A stretch of DNA of 35,427 nucleotides from Nocardioides sp. CFH 31398 (GTDB lineage: Bacteria > Actinomycetota > Actinomycetes > Propionibacteriales > Nocardioidaceae): assembly GCF_022436705.1 (NCBI RefSeq), contig NZ_JAKUHT010000031.1, positions 1 through 35,427 of the forward strand. The letters run 5' to 3'. The notes under the pieces were generated by a model, which was given only the letters and a program-made list of their open reading frames with translations, was not told where the DNA came from and did not search any database. Both the position numbers and the translations under genes were made by a program. Shown in pieces: positions 10,005 through 19,378 of the stretch (positions are counted from its first letter, which is position 1; each line of letters opens with the position of its first letter).

Positions 10005-10532
10005 GTGACCACGCGACGCCGCCGAACGACGGCCCTCCTCGCGGCCCCGGTCCTGCTGCTGGCGGCCGCCGGCTGCGGCGCCGACCTCGAGGACCGCGAC
10101 CCCGCGCGGACCCTGGTCGACCTGACGTTCACGGACAGCTCGGTGCCGCCAGATTACCACCGCTCGTGGCAGCTCGACCTCGACGCCGAGGCGACCGTCG
10201 CGACGGTGACCGACTACGAGGAGGTCGCCCACGAGGACTCCGTCGGCACCGACCCCGTCGCGTGGCAGGACTTCCTCGACGTGCTGCCCGACCTGGTCGC
10301 CGCCGCGGAGGACGCCGACGGCGACCCGGACGACTGCGCGGGCGGGACCACCCTCGTCGTCAGCGTGTACGACGCCGAGCCGGGGCAGGTGAACCGGGCG
10401 CAGGCCGACGAGGTCAGCGAGACCACCGTCGGCAGCTGCGGGGGCGGTGACGTCATCGACCGGGTGCTGACCGCTGCGACGCCGCTGGCGGCGCCGACCG
10501 AGCTGCCGGCGGTCGCCCGGACCTGGCCGTGA
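10005..10532 (+). CDS. Small putative lipoprotein, function unknown
   Basis: A 175-residue protein starting with GTG, with CGGAGCACC just before it as ribosome site. The N-terminus has arginines, a hydrophobic stretch and the lipobox LAAAGC (Cys24), so it is predicted to be lipid-anchored outside the membrane. The rest is acidic, with no family I recognise. It has two further cysteines (in DDCAGG and GSCGGG) that could pair in a disulphide. It lies 12 nt after the HTH/S-component-like gene, so the two are probably co-transcribed and could form a surface sensor pair. Confidence 0.8.
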   Translation: MTTRRRRTTALLAAPVLLLAAAGCGADLEDRDPARTLVDLTFTDSSVPPDYHRSWQLDLDAEATVATVTDYEEVAHEDSVGTDPVAWQDFLDVLPDLVAAAEDADGDPDDCAGGTTLVVSVYDAEPGQVNRAQADEVSETTVGSCGGGDVIDRVLTAATPLAAPTELPAVARTWP

Positions 10533-10577
10533 CGTCGGGTTCACCCGGTCGTCACCCGGACTGTCGGCGGCACCTCC

Positions 10578-10583
10578 TAGTCT
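10578..10583 (+). promoter_or_regulatory. Possible -10 (TAGTCT) for the DrrAB-type exporter genes
   Basis: TAGTCT fits TANNNT and lies 48 nt before the GTG of the exporter ATPase, in the only gap ahead of this pair. No convincing -35 is present. The gene then has a strong ribosome site, AGAAGGAGG (10618-10626), so this is a led transcript, unlike the leaderless genes at 4471 and 4578. Confidence 0.3.
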
Positions 10584-10631
10584 CGACCTGGGCGTCCTGA
10601 CGACGTCGGAGGACACGAGAAGGAGGCCCGC

Positions 10632-11605
<974 letters not shown>

Positions 11606-11609
<4 letters not shown>

Positions 11610-12457
11610 GCACCACGACCACGCCCGCGCGCAGCGAGGCCGGGGGCAGCAGCCTCGTCTGGGCGCTGCGCGACACCCAGGCGATGGCGACCCGCAACCT
11701 GCGCCGGCTGCTTCGCCAGCCCGAGCAGATCGTCTTCAACCTGGTCAGCCCGATCATGTTCGTGCTGCTGTTCCGCTACGTCTTCGGCGGCGCGATCCAG
11801 GGTCTCGAGGACCTCGACTACGTCAACTACCTGATCCCCGGCATCGCCGTGCAGACCGTGCTGTTCAGCGCCGGCGTCACCGGCTTCGCGCTGGCCGAGG
11901 ACATGCAGAAGGGGTTCGTCGACCGGCTCCGCTCGTTGCCGATGGCGCGCAGCGCCGTCTTCGGCGGCCGCGTGTACGCCGACTCGATCAACAACGCCGT
12001 CGGCCTCGCCATCCTCGTGGCCACCGGCTTCGCCGTCGGGTTCCGCCCCAACGACCCGTTCGGTCTGCTGCTCGCGATGCTGCTCCTGCTGCTGTTCGCG
12101 CTCGCGGTCAGCCTGGGCTACGCGCTGATCGGGCTGACGGTCCGCAGCGCGGAGGCGGTCAACGCGGCGACCTTCCCGCTGATCTTCCCGCTGACGTTCG
12201 CCTCGTCGGCGTTCGTGCCCGTCGAGACGATGCCGGACTGGCTGCAGGGTTTCGCCACCCACCAGCCCGTCAGCGTCGTCATCAACGCCGCGCGGTCGCT
12301 GATCCTGGGCGACGACGTCACGGCCGCGCAGCGCGAGCTCCTGCTCGCCGGCCAGGACACCACCTCGCTGGTGCTGCAGGCACTCGCCTGGACGGTGGGC
12401 ATCGCAGTCATCTTCGGCCTGCTCTGCACGAGGAAGTACCGCGCGCTGGTGAAGTGA
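11606..12457 (+). CDS. ABC-2 type permease (DrrB family)
   Basis: A 283-residue membrane protein with six predicted spans, starting at the GTG that overlaps the DrrA-type stop (GTGA). The N-terminal cytosolic stretch RNLRRLLRQPEQIVFNLVSP and the motif GKVYADSINN-like GRVYADSINN (about 127-136) are typical ABC-2 permease features, as is the re-entrant-like region SSAFVPVETMPDWLQGFATH. It pairs with the ATPase to form a homodimeric-type exporter. Cargo unknown. Gene end is followed by a 254-nt gap that starts with a short repeat (12471-12489). Confidence 0.92.
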
Positions 12458-12470
12458 GCCCGGTCCCCGG

Positions 12471-12489
12471 GGTCGAGCCCGTCGAGACC
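12471..12489. repeat. R3 short palindromic repeat, copy 1
   Basis: GGTCGAGCCCGTCGAGACC is identical to the copy at 19342-19360 and differs by one base from the reverse complement of the copy inside ureAB (23151-23169). It lies in the gap between the exporter permease and the glycosyltransferase operon. The rest of that gap (12490-12711) shows several GC-rich dyads but no RNA family I recognise and no convincing small gene. Confidence 0.7.
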
Positions 12490-12711
12490 ACCTGAGGGCC
12501 GGGGCCGATGAATCCGTGCTGTGTGCATGGGTGGGGCCCGGTCGGGAACCCGGGGAGTAGCGGTGCAGCCCCCGCCGCCGGCCGCAGGCACGACGAGACC
12601 CGCGTGAGACGCACGCGGCGTGACCTGTGCGGCCCACCGCCGGCGTGCCCACCGCTCCCTGGGTGACGCGCGCCCGGCGTCCATCCGTCGCGCCCGGGAG
12701 GAGCCCACGCA

Positions 12712-13887
12712 GTGCCGCAGGTCAGCGGAGCCAGGACAGCCGTCGCCGTCCGACCGATCGAGGTCGTGTCGGTGCCGGCCGGTCACCCCTACGTGCAGCA
12801 GGCGATCGCCGCCGGCACGGACGTCGTGCTGCGCCCCGACCCGGACCCCGACGACCCCACCCGCCCGGCCACCGGCCGCTGGTGGCCGCCGGTCGCGCTC
12901 GACCCGACGTGGGTCGCCGACCAGGCGTTCGACGTCCTGCACCTGCACTTCGGCTACGACGACCGCTCCCCCGCCGAGCTCGGGCGGCTCGCCGACGTGC
13001 TCGACGCGAAGGGCGTGCCGCTGGTCCTGACGCTGCACGACCTGCGCAACCCGCACCACGAGGACCCGGCCCTGCTGCAGGCGCAGCTAGACGTCCTCGT
13101 GCCCCGCGCCGCGGACCTCGTGACCCTGACCGAGGCCGCCGCCGACGTCGTCGCCGACCGCTGGGGACGTCGCCCGCTCGTGCTGCCCCACCCGCACCTG
13201 GTCGACCTGGGGGCGATGGCGGAGATCCGCGCCGAGCGCCGGCGCCGCGCCGAGGAGCTGCCCGCGCCGGTCGTCGGCCTCGCGATCAAGGAGCTGCGCC
13301 GCAGCAGCGACCCGCTGCGCCTGCTGCCCACGCTGGTGGACGTCGTCCGCCGCCACCCCGCGGCCCGGCTGCGCGTCACCGTGCACGAGGAGGTCCGCCA
13401 CCCCGACCGCCTCGACCGCGACCCCGCCGCGTGCGCGGTCGTGGAGGCCCTGGACGACCTGGCCCACGACCCCGGCGGGGAGCACGTCGACGTCGTCTGG
13501 CACGAGCGGCTGTCCGACGCCGACCTGTGGCGCGAGCTGGCCGGCCAGCACGTCGCCGTCCTGCCCTACCGCCACGGCACCCACTCCGGCTGGCTCGAGG
13601 CCTGTCACGACGTCGGCACACGGGTGCTGGCGCCGTCCTCCGGCTGCTACGGCAGCCAGGGCGCGGACGCCGTGTTCACCGCCGACGAGGACTCCGTCGA
13701 CACCGACAGCCTCGCCGAGGCGCTGACGGGGCTGCTGCGCCAGCCGTCCGACGTCCTCGCCGGTGACGAGCCGTCGCAGCGGGCGACGCAGCGGGAGGCC
13801 GTGGCCCGCGCCCACGGCGAGCTGTACGCCGCCGTCCTCGACGGCGCCCGCTCGCGCGGCACCGTGCCGGCGGGGGGCGCGGCGTGA
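12712..13887 (+). CDS. Glycosyltransferase, GT-B fold (gene 1 of six)
   Basis: A 391-residue soluble protein. GTG start 9 nt after GGGAGGA. The N-terminal half shows a GT4-like entry (PIEVVSVPAGHPY, FDVLHLHFGYD, VPLVLTLHDLRNPHH) and the C-terminal half a Rossmann-like nucleotide-sugar domain (VVGLAIKELRRSSDPLRLL, HVAVLPYRHGTHSGWLEAC). The usual GT4 E-x7-E motif is replaced by GTHSGWLEACHDVGT, so it is a divergent member. No membrane segment. It opens an operon of six glycosyltransferases joined by 4-nt GTGA overlaps. Donor and acceptor are unknown. Confidence 0.78.
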   Translation: MPQVSGARTAVAVRPIEVVSVPAGHPYVQQAIAAGTDVVLRPDPDPDDPTRPATGRWWPPVALDPTWVADQAFDVLHLHFGYDDRSPAELGRLADVLDAKGVPLVLTLHDLRNPHHEDPALLQAQLDVLVPRAADLVTLTEAAADVVADRWGRRPLVLPHPHLVDLGAMAEIRAERRRRAEELPAPVVGLAIKELRRSSDPLRLLPTLVDVVRRHPAARLRVTVHEEVRHPDRLDRDPAACAVVEALDDLAHDPGGEHVDVVWHERLSDADLWRELAGQHVAVLPYRHGTHSGWLEACHDVGTRVLAPSSGCYGSQGADAVFTADEDSVDTDSLAEALTGLLRQPSDVLAGDEPSQRATQREAVARAHGELYAAVLDGARSRGTVPAGGAA

Positions 13888-14990
13888 GGCCCCTCCGGAT
13901 CTGCGTCATCGCCTCAAGCCGCTTCCCCATCGCCGAGCCCTACGCCGGGGGGCTCGAGGCCCACACGGCCGCGCTCGTCGTCGAGCTGCGGCGACGCGGC
14001 CACGAGGTGGACCTGTTCGCGGCCCCCGGCTCGTCCCCGTCGCTCGACGTCCGGACGCTGCCCGTCGCCCCCTTCGAGAGCTCCCCCGCCGCGCGCGCCG
14101 ACCTCGCCGCGCCCCCGGAGACGTGGATGCGGGAGCACCACGCCTACCTCGACCTCATGCTCGAGCTGCACCGCGGGACCGGCGACGGCCGGCCGTACGA
14201 CGTCGTCCACAACAACTCGCTGCACCACCTGCCCGTGGCGATGGCGGCGACCGTCGCCGCGCCGGTGGTCACCACGCTGCACACCCCGCCCATCCCGTGG
14301 CTGGAGTCGGCGATCGGGCTGTCGCATGCCACGAACACCCACTTCATCGCCGTCAGCCACGCCACCCGCGGGCAGTGGGCGCCGGTCGTCGACGCCGAGG
14401 TCGTGCACAACGGGATCGACACCGACGCGTGGACCCCCGGCCCCGGCGGCGACCGCGCCATCTGGTTCGGCCGGCTCGTGCCCGAGAAGGCACCGCACGC
14501 CGCGGTCCTCGCCGCCCGCGCCGCCGGGGTCGCCCTCGACCTGGTCGGGCCGGTCGGCGACCCGGCGTACGTCGCGGAGAAGGTCCGGCCGCTGCTCGAC
14601 GACCCCGCCGGCCCTCACGCGGGCTACCGCCACCTCGGCCACCTCGCCCGGGCCGACCTCGCCCGTGCGGTCGGCTCCGCGTCGGTCGCGGTCCTCACGC
14701 CCGCGTGGGAGGAGCCGTTCGGGCTCGTCGCCGCCGAGGCGATGAGCTGCGGGACGCCGGTCGCGGCGTACGCCCGCGGCGCCCTGCCCGAGATCGTGGA
14801 CGCCGAGACCGGCCGGCTCGCGGACCCCGACGACGTCGACGGTCTCGCCGTCGCCATCCGCGAGGCCGCGGGCCTCGACCGTGACGTCGTGCGGACGTCG
14901 GCGGTGAAGCGGTTCGGGCTGACCGCGATGGTGGACGCCTACGAGGACCTCTACCGCCGCGCCGTGCTCGACCTCGGGCGGGCCGCGTGA
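13884..14990 (+). CDS. Glycosyltransferase family 4 (gene 2 of six)
   Basis: A 368-residue retaining GT-B enzyme. GTG overlaps the previous stop. N-terminal glycine-rich acceptor loop EPYAGGLEAHTAALVVELRRRGHEV, then HNGIDTDAW and IWFGRLVPEKAPH at the start of the donor domain, and a textbook E-x7-E motif in WEEPFGLVAAEAM (about residues 275-287), followed by GTPVAAYARGALPEIV. It is the most canonical enzyme of the six and should use a nucleotide-diphospho-sugar. No membrane segment. Confidence 0.92.
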   Translation: MRPLRICVIASSRFPIAEPYAGGLEAHTAALVVELRRRGHEVDLFAAPGSSPSLDVRTLPVAPFESSPAARADLAAPPETWMREHHAYLDLMLELHRGTGDGRPYDVVHNNSLHHLPVAMAATVAAPVVTTLHTPPIPWLESAIGLSHATNTHFIAVSHATRGQWAPVVDAEVVHNGIDTDAWTPGPGGDRAIWFGRLVPEKAPHAAVLAARAAGVALDLVGPVGDPAYVAEKVRPLLDDPAGPHAGYRHLGHLARADLARAVGSASVAVLTPAWEEPFGLVAAEAMSCGTPVAAYARGALPEIVDAETGRLADPDDVDGLAVAIREAAGLDRDVVRTSAVKRFGLTAMVDAYEDLYRRAVLDLGRAA

Positions 14991-16045
14991 TCGGCTACTA
15001 CGTCCACCACCACGGCCGCGGGCACCTGCACCGGGCGCGGGTCCTCGCCGTGCAGCTCGCGAGCGGCCCCGAGCCCGAGACGGTGACGGTGCTGTCGTCG
15101 CTGGGGCCCGCCGACGACGAGGCCCTCGACTGGGTCACGCTCCCGTACGACGTCGACCCGCAGCCCGCGCCCCAGCCGCGCGACCCGACCGCCCACGGCA
15201 CGCTGCACTGGGCACCGCTCGGCCACGACGGCCTGCGCCGGCGCATGGCGGCGGTCTCGGCGTGGCTCGAGCACGCGCGCCCGCGGCTCGTCGTCAGCGA
15301 CGTGTCGCAGGAGGTCGCGCTGCTGTGCCGACTGCACGGCGTCCCCGTCGTCTCGGTCGTCCTGCCCGGACGTCGTGACGACGACGCCCACCTCACCGGG
15401 CTGCGGGCGTCGTCCGCGCTCGTGGGGTTCTGGCCGGCGTCCGCGCACGAGCGGCAGCTGCCCGGGCTGCCCGCCGACGTCGTCGACCGCGTGGTGCCCC
15501 TGGGCGGGCTGTCGCGGTTCGCGCCGGCCGCGGGGCGTCCCCCGGTCGAGGCCGCGACGAGGGCCCGCCGGGTCGTCGTCCTCGGCGGACGCGGCGGGGA
15601 CGCCTGGTCCCCCGCGCAGGTCGACGTCCTCCGCAGCGCGCTGCGGCTGGACGGCGGGGGCCGCCACGTGACCGTGCTCGGGCCCGGCGGGGACTGGGTC
15701 GAGGACCCGTGGCCGGTGCTCGCCGAGGCGGACGTCGTCGTCGTCCACGGCGGCCAGAACGCGCTCGCCGAGGTCGCCGCCGCGCGCGTCCCGGCGGTCG
15801 TCGTCCCGGCGGAGCGCCCGTTCGACGAGCAGGAGGTCACCGCCCGCTCCCTCGACGGCGGCGACTGGCCCGCGGTGATGCTGGAGACGTTGGACCATCC
15901 CGACTGGCCGGGCCTGCTCGACCACGTCGCGGGCCTCGACGGACGCCGCTGGGCCGGGTGGTGCGACGGCGACGCCGCGCGCCGGTTCGCGGCCCTCGTC
16001 ACCGACCTCGGTCGGGAGGCCGCCGGCCTGGGCGGCGCCGCGTGA
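14987..16045 (+). CDS. Glycosyltransferase, MurG/GT28-like (gene 3 of six)
   Basis: A 352-residue GT-B protein, GTG overlapping the previous stop. The N-terminus YYVHHHGRGHLHRARVLA is the glycine/histidine acceptor loop of the MurG/GT28-type superfamily. The C-terminal donor domain shows RVVVLGGRGGDAW and VVVHGGQNALAEVAAARVPAVVVPAERPFDEQ, the typical HGGxN-type donor pocket. It therefore probably transfers a sugar from a UDP- or dTDP-sugar. Soluble, no membrane span. Substrate unknown. Confidence 0.82.
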   Translation: MIGYYVHHHGRGHLHRARVLAVQLASGPEPETVTVLSSLGPADDEALDWVTLPYDVDPQPAPQPRDPTAHGTLHWAPLGHDGLRRRMAAVSAWLEHARPRLVVSDVSQEVALLCRLHGVPVVSVVLPGRRDDDAHLTGLRASSALVGFWPASAHERQLPGLPADVVDRVVPLGGLSRFAPAAGRPPVEAATRARRVVVLGGRGGDAWSPAQVDVLRSALRLDGGGRHVTVLGPGGDWVEDPWPVLAEADVVVVHGGQNALAEVAAARVPAVVVPAERPFDEQEVTARSLDGGDWPAVMLETLDHPDWPGLLDHVAGLDGRRWAGWCDGDAARRFAALVTDLGREAAGLGGAA

Positions 16046-16845
16046 GCCGGCTCGCCGTCCTCACCGCCGCCCGCGGGCGCCACGAGCACCTGGCGGCGCA
16101 GCGCACCACGCTGGCGCTGTCGGGGCGGGCGCCGGACCTCCGCGTCGTCGTCGCGATGGGCGACGACGAGATCGCCGGGCCGGACGTCGTCCACCTCGAC
16201 GTCGGCCCCGACGACCCGCTGCCGGTCGGCGCCGCCCGCAACCTCGCCGCCGCGACCGCGATCGAGGCGGGCGCCGACACGCTGGTCTTCCTCGACGTCG
16301 ACTGCCTCGTCGGCCCGGGCACGCTGGCGGCGTACGAGGCCGCCGTGGCCGACCGGCCCAGCGTCGTGTGGTGCGGCCCGGTCACCTACCTGCGCGCCGA
16401 GCACCGGCCCTACCCGCTCGACGCCCTCGCCGCGCTCGACGACCCGCACCCGGTCCGCCCCGCGCCGCGGCCCGGGACGCGTGAGACCAGCGACGACTGG
16501 GAGCTGTTCTGGTCGCTGTCGTTCGCGCTGAGCGCCGACGCGTGGGAGCGCGCGGGCGGCTTCGACGAGACGTACGTCGGGTACGGCGCGGAGGACACCG
16601 ACCTCGGGCAGCGCTTCCGCGCCGTCGGTCTGGGGCTGGGCTGGGTGGGCGACGCGCCGGCGTACCACCAGCACCACCCGGTCAGCGACCCGCCGGTCGA
16701 GCACGTCGACGACATCCTGCGTAACGGGCGCCTCTTCGCCGAGCGGTGGGGCTGGTGGCCGATGGCCGGCTGGCTCGAGGCGCTGGCCGGGCGCGGGCTC
16801 GTCGAGCCGGACGGCGCCGGCGGCTGGCAGGGGGTGCCCGCGTGA
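16042..16845 (+). CDS. Glycosyltransferase family 2 with galactosyltransferase-type C-terminus (gene 4 of six)
   Basis: A 267-residue GT-A enzyme. The correct start is the GTG at 16042 that overlaps the previous stop; longer in-frame readings are not supported. Motifs: RLAVLTAARGRHEHL at the N-terminus, metal-binding LVFLDVDCLVGPG (DxD), and GGFDETYVGYGAEDTDLGQRF, the C-terminal motif of polypeptide-GalNAc/galactosyltransferase-type GT2 enzymes, which carries the catalytic acidic pair. Terminal histidines in AYHQHHPVS may help bind metal. Inverting mechanism expected. Soluble. Confidence 0.88.
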   Translation: MSRLAVLTAARGRHEHLAAQRTTLALSGRAPDLRVVVAMGDDEIAGPDVVHLDVGPDDPLPVGAARNLAAATAIEAGADTLVFLDVDCLVGPGTLAAYEAAVADRPSVVWCGPVTYLRAEHRPYPLDALAALDDPHPVRPAPRPGTRETSDDWELFWSLSFALSADAWERAGGFDETYVGYGAEDTDLGQRFRAVGLGLGWVGDAPAYHQHHPVSDPPVEHVDDILRNGRLFAERWGWWPMAGWLEALAGRGLVEPDGAGGWQGVPA

Positions 16846-17855
16846 CCCCGGCACATCTCCTCGTGCCCGGCACGGAGCGGCACGGCGTCACGATCCTCGC
16901 CCGGCAGCTCGCCGAGCGGACCGGCGCGCAGACCGTGCACGACCACCTGGAGCTGCCGCCCGGCACGCCGCTGCACGTGCACTTCACCGACCGGTTGTTC
17001 GGCGCGGACGCCGTCACCGCCGCTGGCGTGGTGGTCGCGATGGCCGACCGGCACCGGCTGACCCTGACGCTGCACGACGTCCCGCAGCCCACCGACGGGG
17101 ACGCCTTCGCCGACCGGCGGACGGCGTACCGGCGGGTGCTGCAGGCGGCGGCCGGGTGGGTGGCCTGCTCGGAGACCGAGCGGGCGACCGTCGTCCGGCA
17201 CTGCTCGCCGCCGCGCGACGGCGCGGTGGTCCCGCTGCCGCTCGTGACCGCCCCGCACCCCGCGCGCCCGGCCGTCGCCGGACCCGTCGCCCCCGGTGAC
17301 GCCACCGTCGCCGTGTTCGGCTGGGTCTACCCCGGCAAGGGCCACGTCGAGGCGATCGAGGCCGCCGCGCTGCTCGGGGACAGCCCGGACCGGCGTCCGC
17401 GCGTGGTCGCCCTCGGCGCCGTCGCGGAGGGGCACGAGGACCTTCGGGCCGACCTGGAGGAGACCGCCGGGCGGCTCGGCGTCCGCCTCACGATCACCGG
17501 CTGGCTCAGCGACGCCGAGGTCGCCGAGGGCCTCGCGGAGGCGACCGTCGGGCTGGTGGCGCACGGCAACGTGTCGGCGTCCGGGTCGCTGCACAGCTGG
17601 ATCGCCGCGGGACGCCGACCGCTGGTGGCGGACAGCCCGTACGCCCGCGAGGTACGTGCGCTACGCCCGGGCACCCTCGAGCTGCTGCCGCGCCACGCGA
17701 GTGCGGAGCAGGTCGCGGAGCGGGTCCGCGAGCGGCTGGTCGAGCCGTCGCTGGGCGACCTGGACGAGCCCGCCCCGGGCCCGCACCTGCCGGAGGTCGC
17801 GCGCGCCTACCAGGCCTGGTGGCGGCGGTGGCCGGCGCTGTGGTCGGTGCCGTGA
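16842..17855 (+). CDS. Glycosyltransferase, divergent GT4-like (gene 5 of six)
   Basis: A 337-residue GT-B protein, GTG overlapping the previous stop. It resembles gene 1 in plan: LHVHFTDRLFG and LTLTLHDVPQP in the acceptor domain, VAVFGWVYPGKGHVEAIEAAALL opening the donor domain, and GNVSASGSLHSWIAAGRRPLVADSPYAREV where GT4 enzymes carry E-x7-E. The missing first Glu makes the catalytic detail uncertain. Genes 1 and 5 may be paralogues. Soluble. Substrate unknown. Confidence 0.78.
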   Translation: MTPAHLLVPGTERHGVTILARQLAERTGAQTVHDHLELPPGTPLHVHFTDRLFGADAVTAAGVVVAMADRHRLTLTLHDVPQPTDGDAFADRRTAYRRVLQAAAGWVACSETERATVVRHCSPPRDGAVVPLPLVTAPHPARPAVAGPVAPGDATVAVFGWVYPGKGHVEAIEAAALLGDSPDRRPRVVALGAVAEGHEDLRADLEETAGRLGVRLTITGWLSDAEVAEGLAEATVGLVAHGNVSASGSLHSWIAAGRRPLVADSPYAREVRALRPGTLELLPRHASAEQVAERVRERLVEPSLGDLDEPAPGPHLPEVARAYQAWWRRWPALWSVP

Positions 17856-19072
17856 CCGACGGCCCGCGCGTCTCCGTCGTGGTCGCGCACTACGACCAGC
17901 CCGCCGAGCTCGCCCGGACCCTCGCGGCGCTCGCACGGCAGGACGCGCCGGTGCAGGAGGTCCTCGTCGCGGACGACGGCTCGCCGACCGCGCTGACGCT
18001 GCCGGACGGGGTGCGGCTGGTGCGGCAGCCGGACGCCGGGTTCCGCGCGGCGCGCGTGCGCAACCGGGGCGCCCGGGCGGCGACCGGAGACGTGCTGGTC
18101 TTCCTCGACGCGGACACCGCCCCGGAGCCGTCGTACGTCGGGGCGCTGGCGGCGGTCGTGGCCGCGGAGCCCGACGTCCTCGCCGTGGGTCTGCGGCACC
18201 ACACCGCGTTCCCCGCCGACCTCGACCCCGCGGACCCGCTGCGCGGGGCCGTCGAGCACGCCCTGCCCGACCCGTCGTGGCTGGCCGACGGCTGGCGCGC
18301 CACCGACGACCTGCGGGCCGCGGACGCCTCGTCGTTCCGGTTCGTCATCTCGGCGACCATGGCCTGCTCGGCCGCCTGGTTCGCGCGGGTCGGCGGCTTC
18401 GACGGGAGCCTCGTCGGCTACGGCGGCGAGGACTGGGACCTCGCCCACCGCTGGTGGACCGCCGGCGGCCGGCTCCGTCACGTGCCCGCCGCCGTCGCCT
18501 GGCACGACGGCCCCGCCGCCGGGGAGGGCGAGCGCGCCCTGGACCCCACCTCCGACCGCCGGACCCGCGAGGCCGTCGCCGTCGGACGCCGCGTCAACGC
18601 CTGGCCGGTGGCCCTCCGCGGGCTCCGCTCGGCGCCCCCGCGGGTGGTCGTCACCCACGCTCCGGAGCTGACGGACGCCGCCCTGCTCGTCTCCGTCGAC
18701 GGCCTGCTCGCCGCCGACCCGCAGGCCGTGGTCGTCAGCGACCGCGGGATGTGGAGCGAGGTCGGCGACGACCGGGTACGCCGCACCCTGGCCCCCGTCG
18801 AGGCCGGCGCCGCGCTGCGGGTGCACCTGCACCGCGGGGTCCGCGCCGAGCCCGACGCCTGGCGCGCGCTGCTCGCACCCCCGCCCGCCGGCGTCGGCGA
18901 GGTCGACCGCGGACCCGAGGGGTCGCCGTACGCGACGGTGACGGACCTGCGCCTGCTCCGCCGGGACGCGCTCGGACTCGAGCCGCTCGTGCGGACCACC
19001 GAGCCCGCTCCCGACGGCATCACCGACGCCGCCGGCGTCGCCCTCGACGCGTGGCTGGGCGGCTGGGCGTAG
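17852..19072 (+). CDS. Glycosyltransferase family 2 with extra C-terminal domain (gene 6 of six)
   Basis: A 406-residue protein, GTG overlapping the previous stop. Residues 1-235 form a GT2 domain: VSVVVAHYDQPAELARTL, VLVADDGSPT, VLVFLDADTAPEPSY (DxD), GGFDGSLVGYGGEDWDLAHRW and the closing VAWHDG. Residues about 245-406 form an extension I do not recognise (VVVTHAPELTDAALLVSVDGLL, MWSEVGDDRVRRTL, VTDLRLLRRDALGL); it could bind the acceptor or a partner. It ends the operon, 40 nt before the repeat island begins. No membrane segment. Confidence 0.88.
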   Translation: MTDGPRVSVVVAHYDQPAELARTLAALARQDAPVQEVLVADDGSPTALTLPDGVRLVRQPDAGFRAARVRNRGARAATGDVLVFLDADTAPEPSYVGALAAVVAAEPDVLAVGLRHHTAFPADLDPADPLRGAVEHALPDPSWLADGWRATDDLRAADASSFRFVISATMACSAAWFARVGGFDGSLVGYGGEDWDLAHRWWTAGGRLRHVPAAVAWHDGPAAGEGERALDPTSDRRTREAVAVGRRVNAWPVALRGLRSAPPRVVVTHAPELTDAALLVSVDGLLAADPQAVVVSDRGMWSEVGDDRVRRTLAPVEAGAALRVHLHRGVRAEPDAWRALLAPPPAGVGEVDRGPEGSPYATVTDLRLLRRDALGLEPLVRTTEPAPDGITDAAGVALDAWLGGWA

Positions 19073-19112
19073 GCGCTCGTCGGGGGCCACGGTGCGCCCG
19101 CGGGCCTCGCTG

Positions 19113-19218
19113 CTGGTCGAGGTGCGACGGCCCCGCCGCTGGTTGAGGTGCGACCGACGGCCTCGCCGCTGGTTGAGTGCGACGGCCCCGCCGCTGGTTG
19201 AGTGCGACGGCCCCGCCG
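19113..19218. repeat. Four tandem 25-30 nt units (truncated R1 left ends)
   Basis: Units of the form CTGGTTGAG(G)TGCGACGGCC plus CCGCCG start at 19113, 19139, 19169 and 19194 and run into the full R1 copy at 19220. Two units (19169 and 19194) are identical. Each resembles the left tip of R1 plus a short spacer, as if the end of the element had been amplified by slippage. Confidence 0.75.
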
Positions 19219-19219
19219 C

Positions 19220-19321
19220 TGGTTGAGGTGCGAACGAAGTGAGCCTCGAAACCCGGCGAGACCACCCGGTCAGCTCACCGGGTCTCGAGGCTCCTCGCCA
19301 GGGCTCGTCGCACCTCGACCA
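19220..19321. repeat. R1 palindromic repeat, copy 1 (diverged)
   Basis: A 102-nt element with a left arm TGGTTGAGGTGCGAACGAAG... through CCTCGAAACCC and a right arm GGGTCTCGAGGCTC... through CGCACCTCGACCA. It shares the outer arms with the 103-nt copies at 26959, 27215 and 27357 but differs in the centre. It could fold into one long imperfect hairpin. Confidence 0.8.
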
Positions 19322-19341
19322 CCGCGGACGGCACCACCGCC

Positions 19342-19360
19342 GGTCGAGCCCGTCGAGACC
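19342..19360. repeat. R3 short palindromic repeat, copy 2
   Basis: Identical in 19 of 19 bases to the copy at 12471-12489 (GGTCGAGCCCGTCGAGACC). Confidence 0.7.
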
Positions 19361-19378
19361 ACCCGACACGCACCCGGG

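Noticed and set aside
12500..12640. GC-rich dyads that looked like a possible riboswitch leader before the glycosyltransferases
   Set aside because: I tried cobalamin, c-di-AMP, c-di-GMP and SAM patterns and found no matching conserved core; simple GC-rich pairing is expected here.
12508..12666. 52-codon ORF (MNPCCVHGWGPVG...) between the exporter permease and the glycosyltransferase operon
   Set aside because: No ribosome site, Arg/Pro-rich shadow-like composition in the second half, and it ends before the GTG of the next gene without coupling.
19113..19321. Possible CRISPR array, because of regularly repeated 25-30 nt units
   Set aside because: Units abut with no unique spacers of constant length, and they match R1 ends; no cas gene is near.
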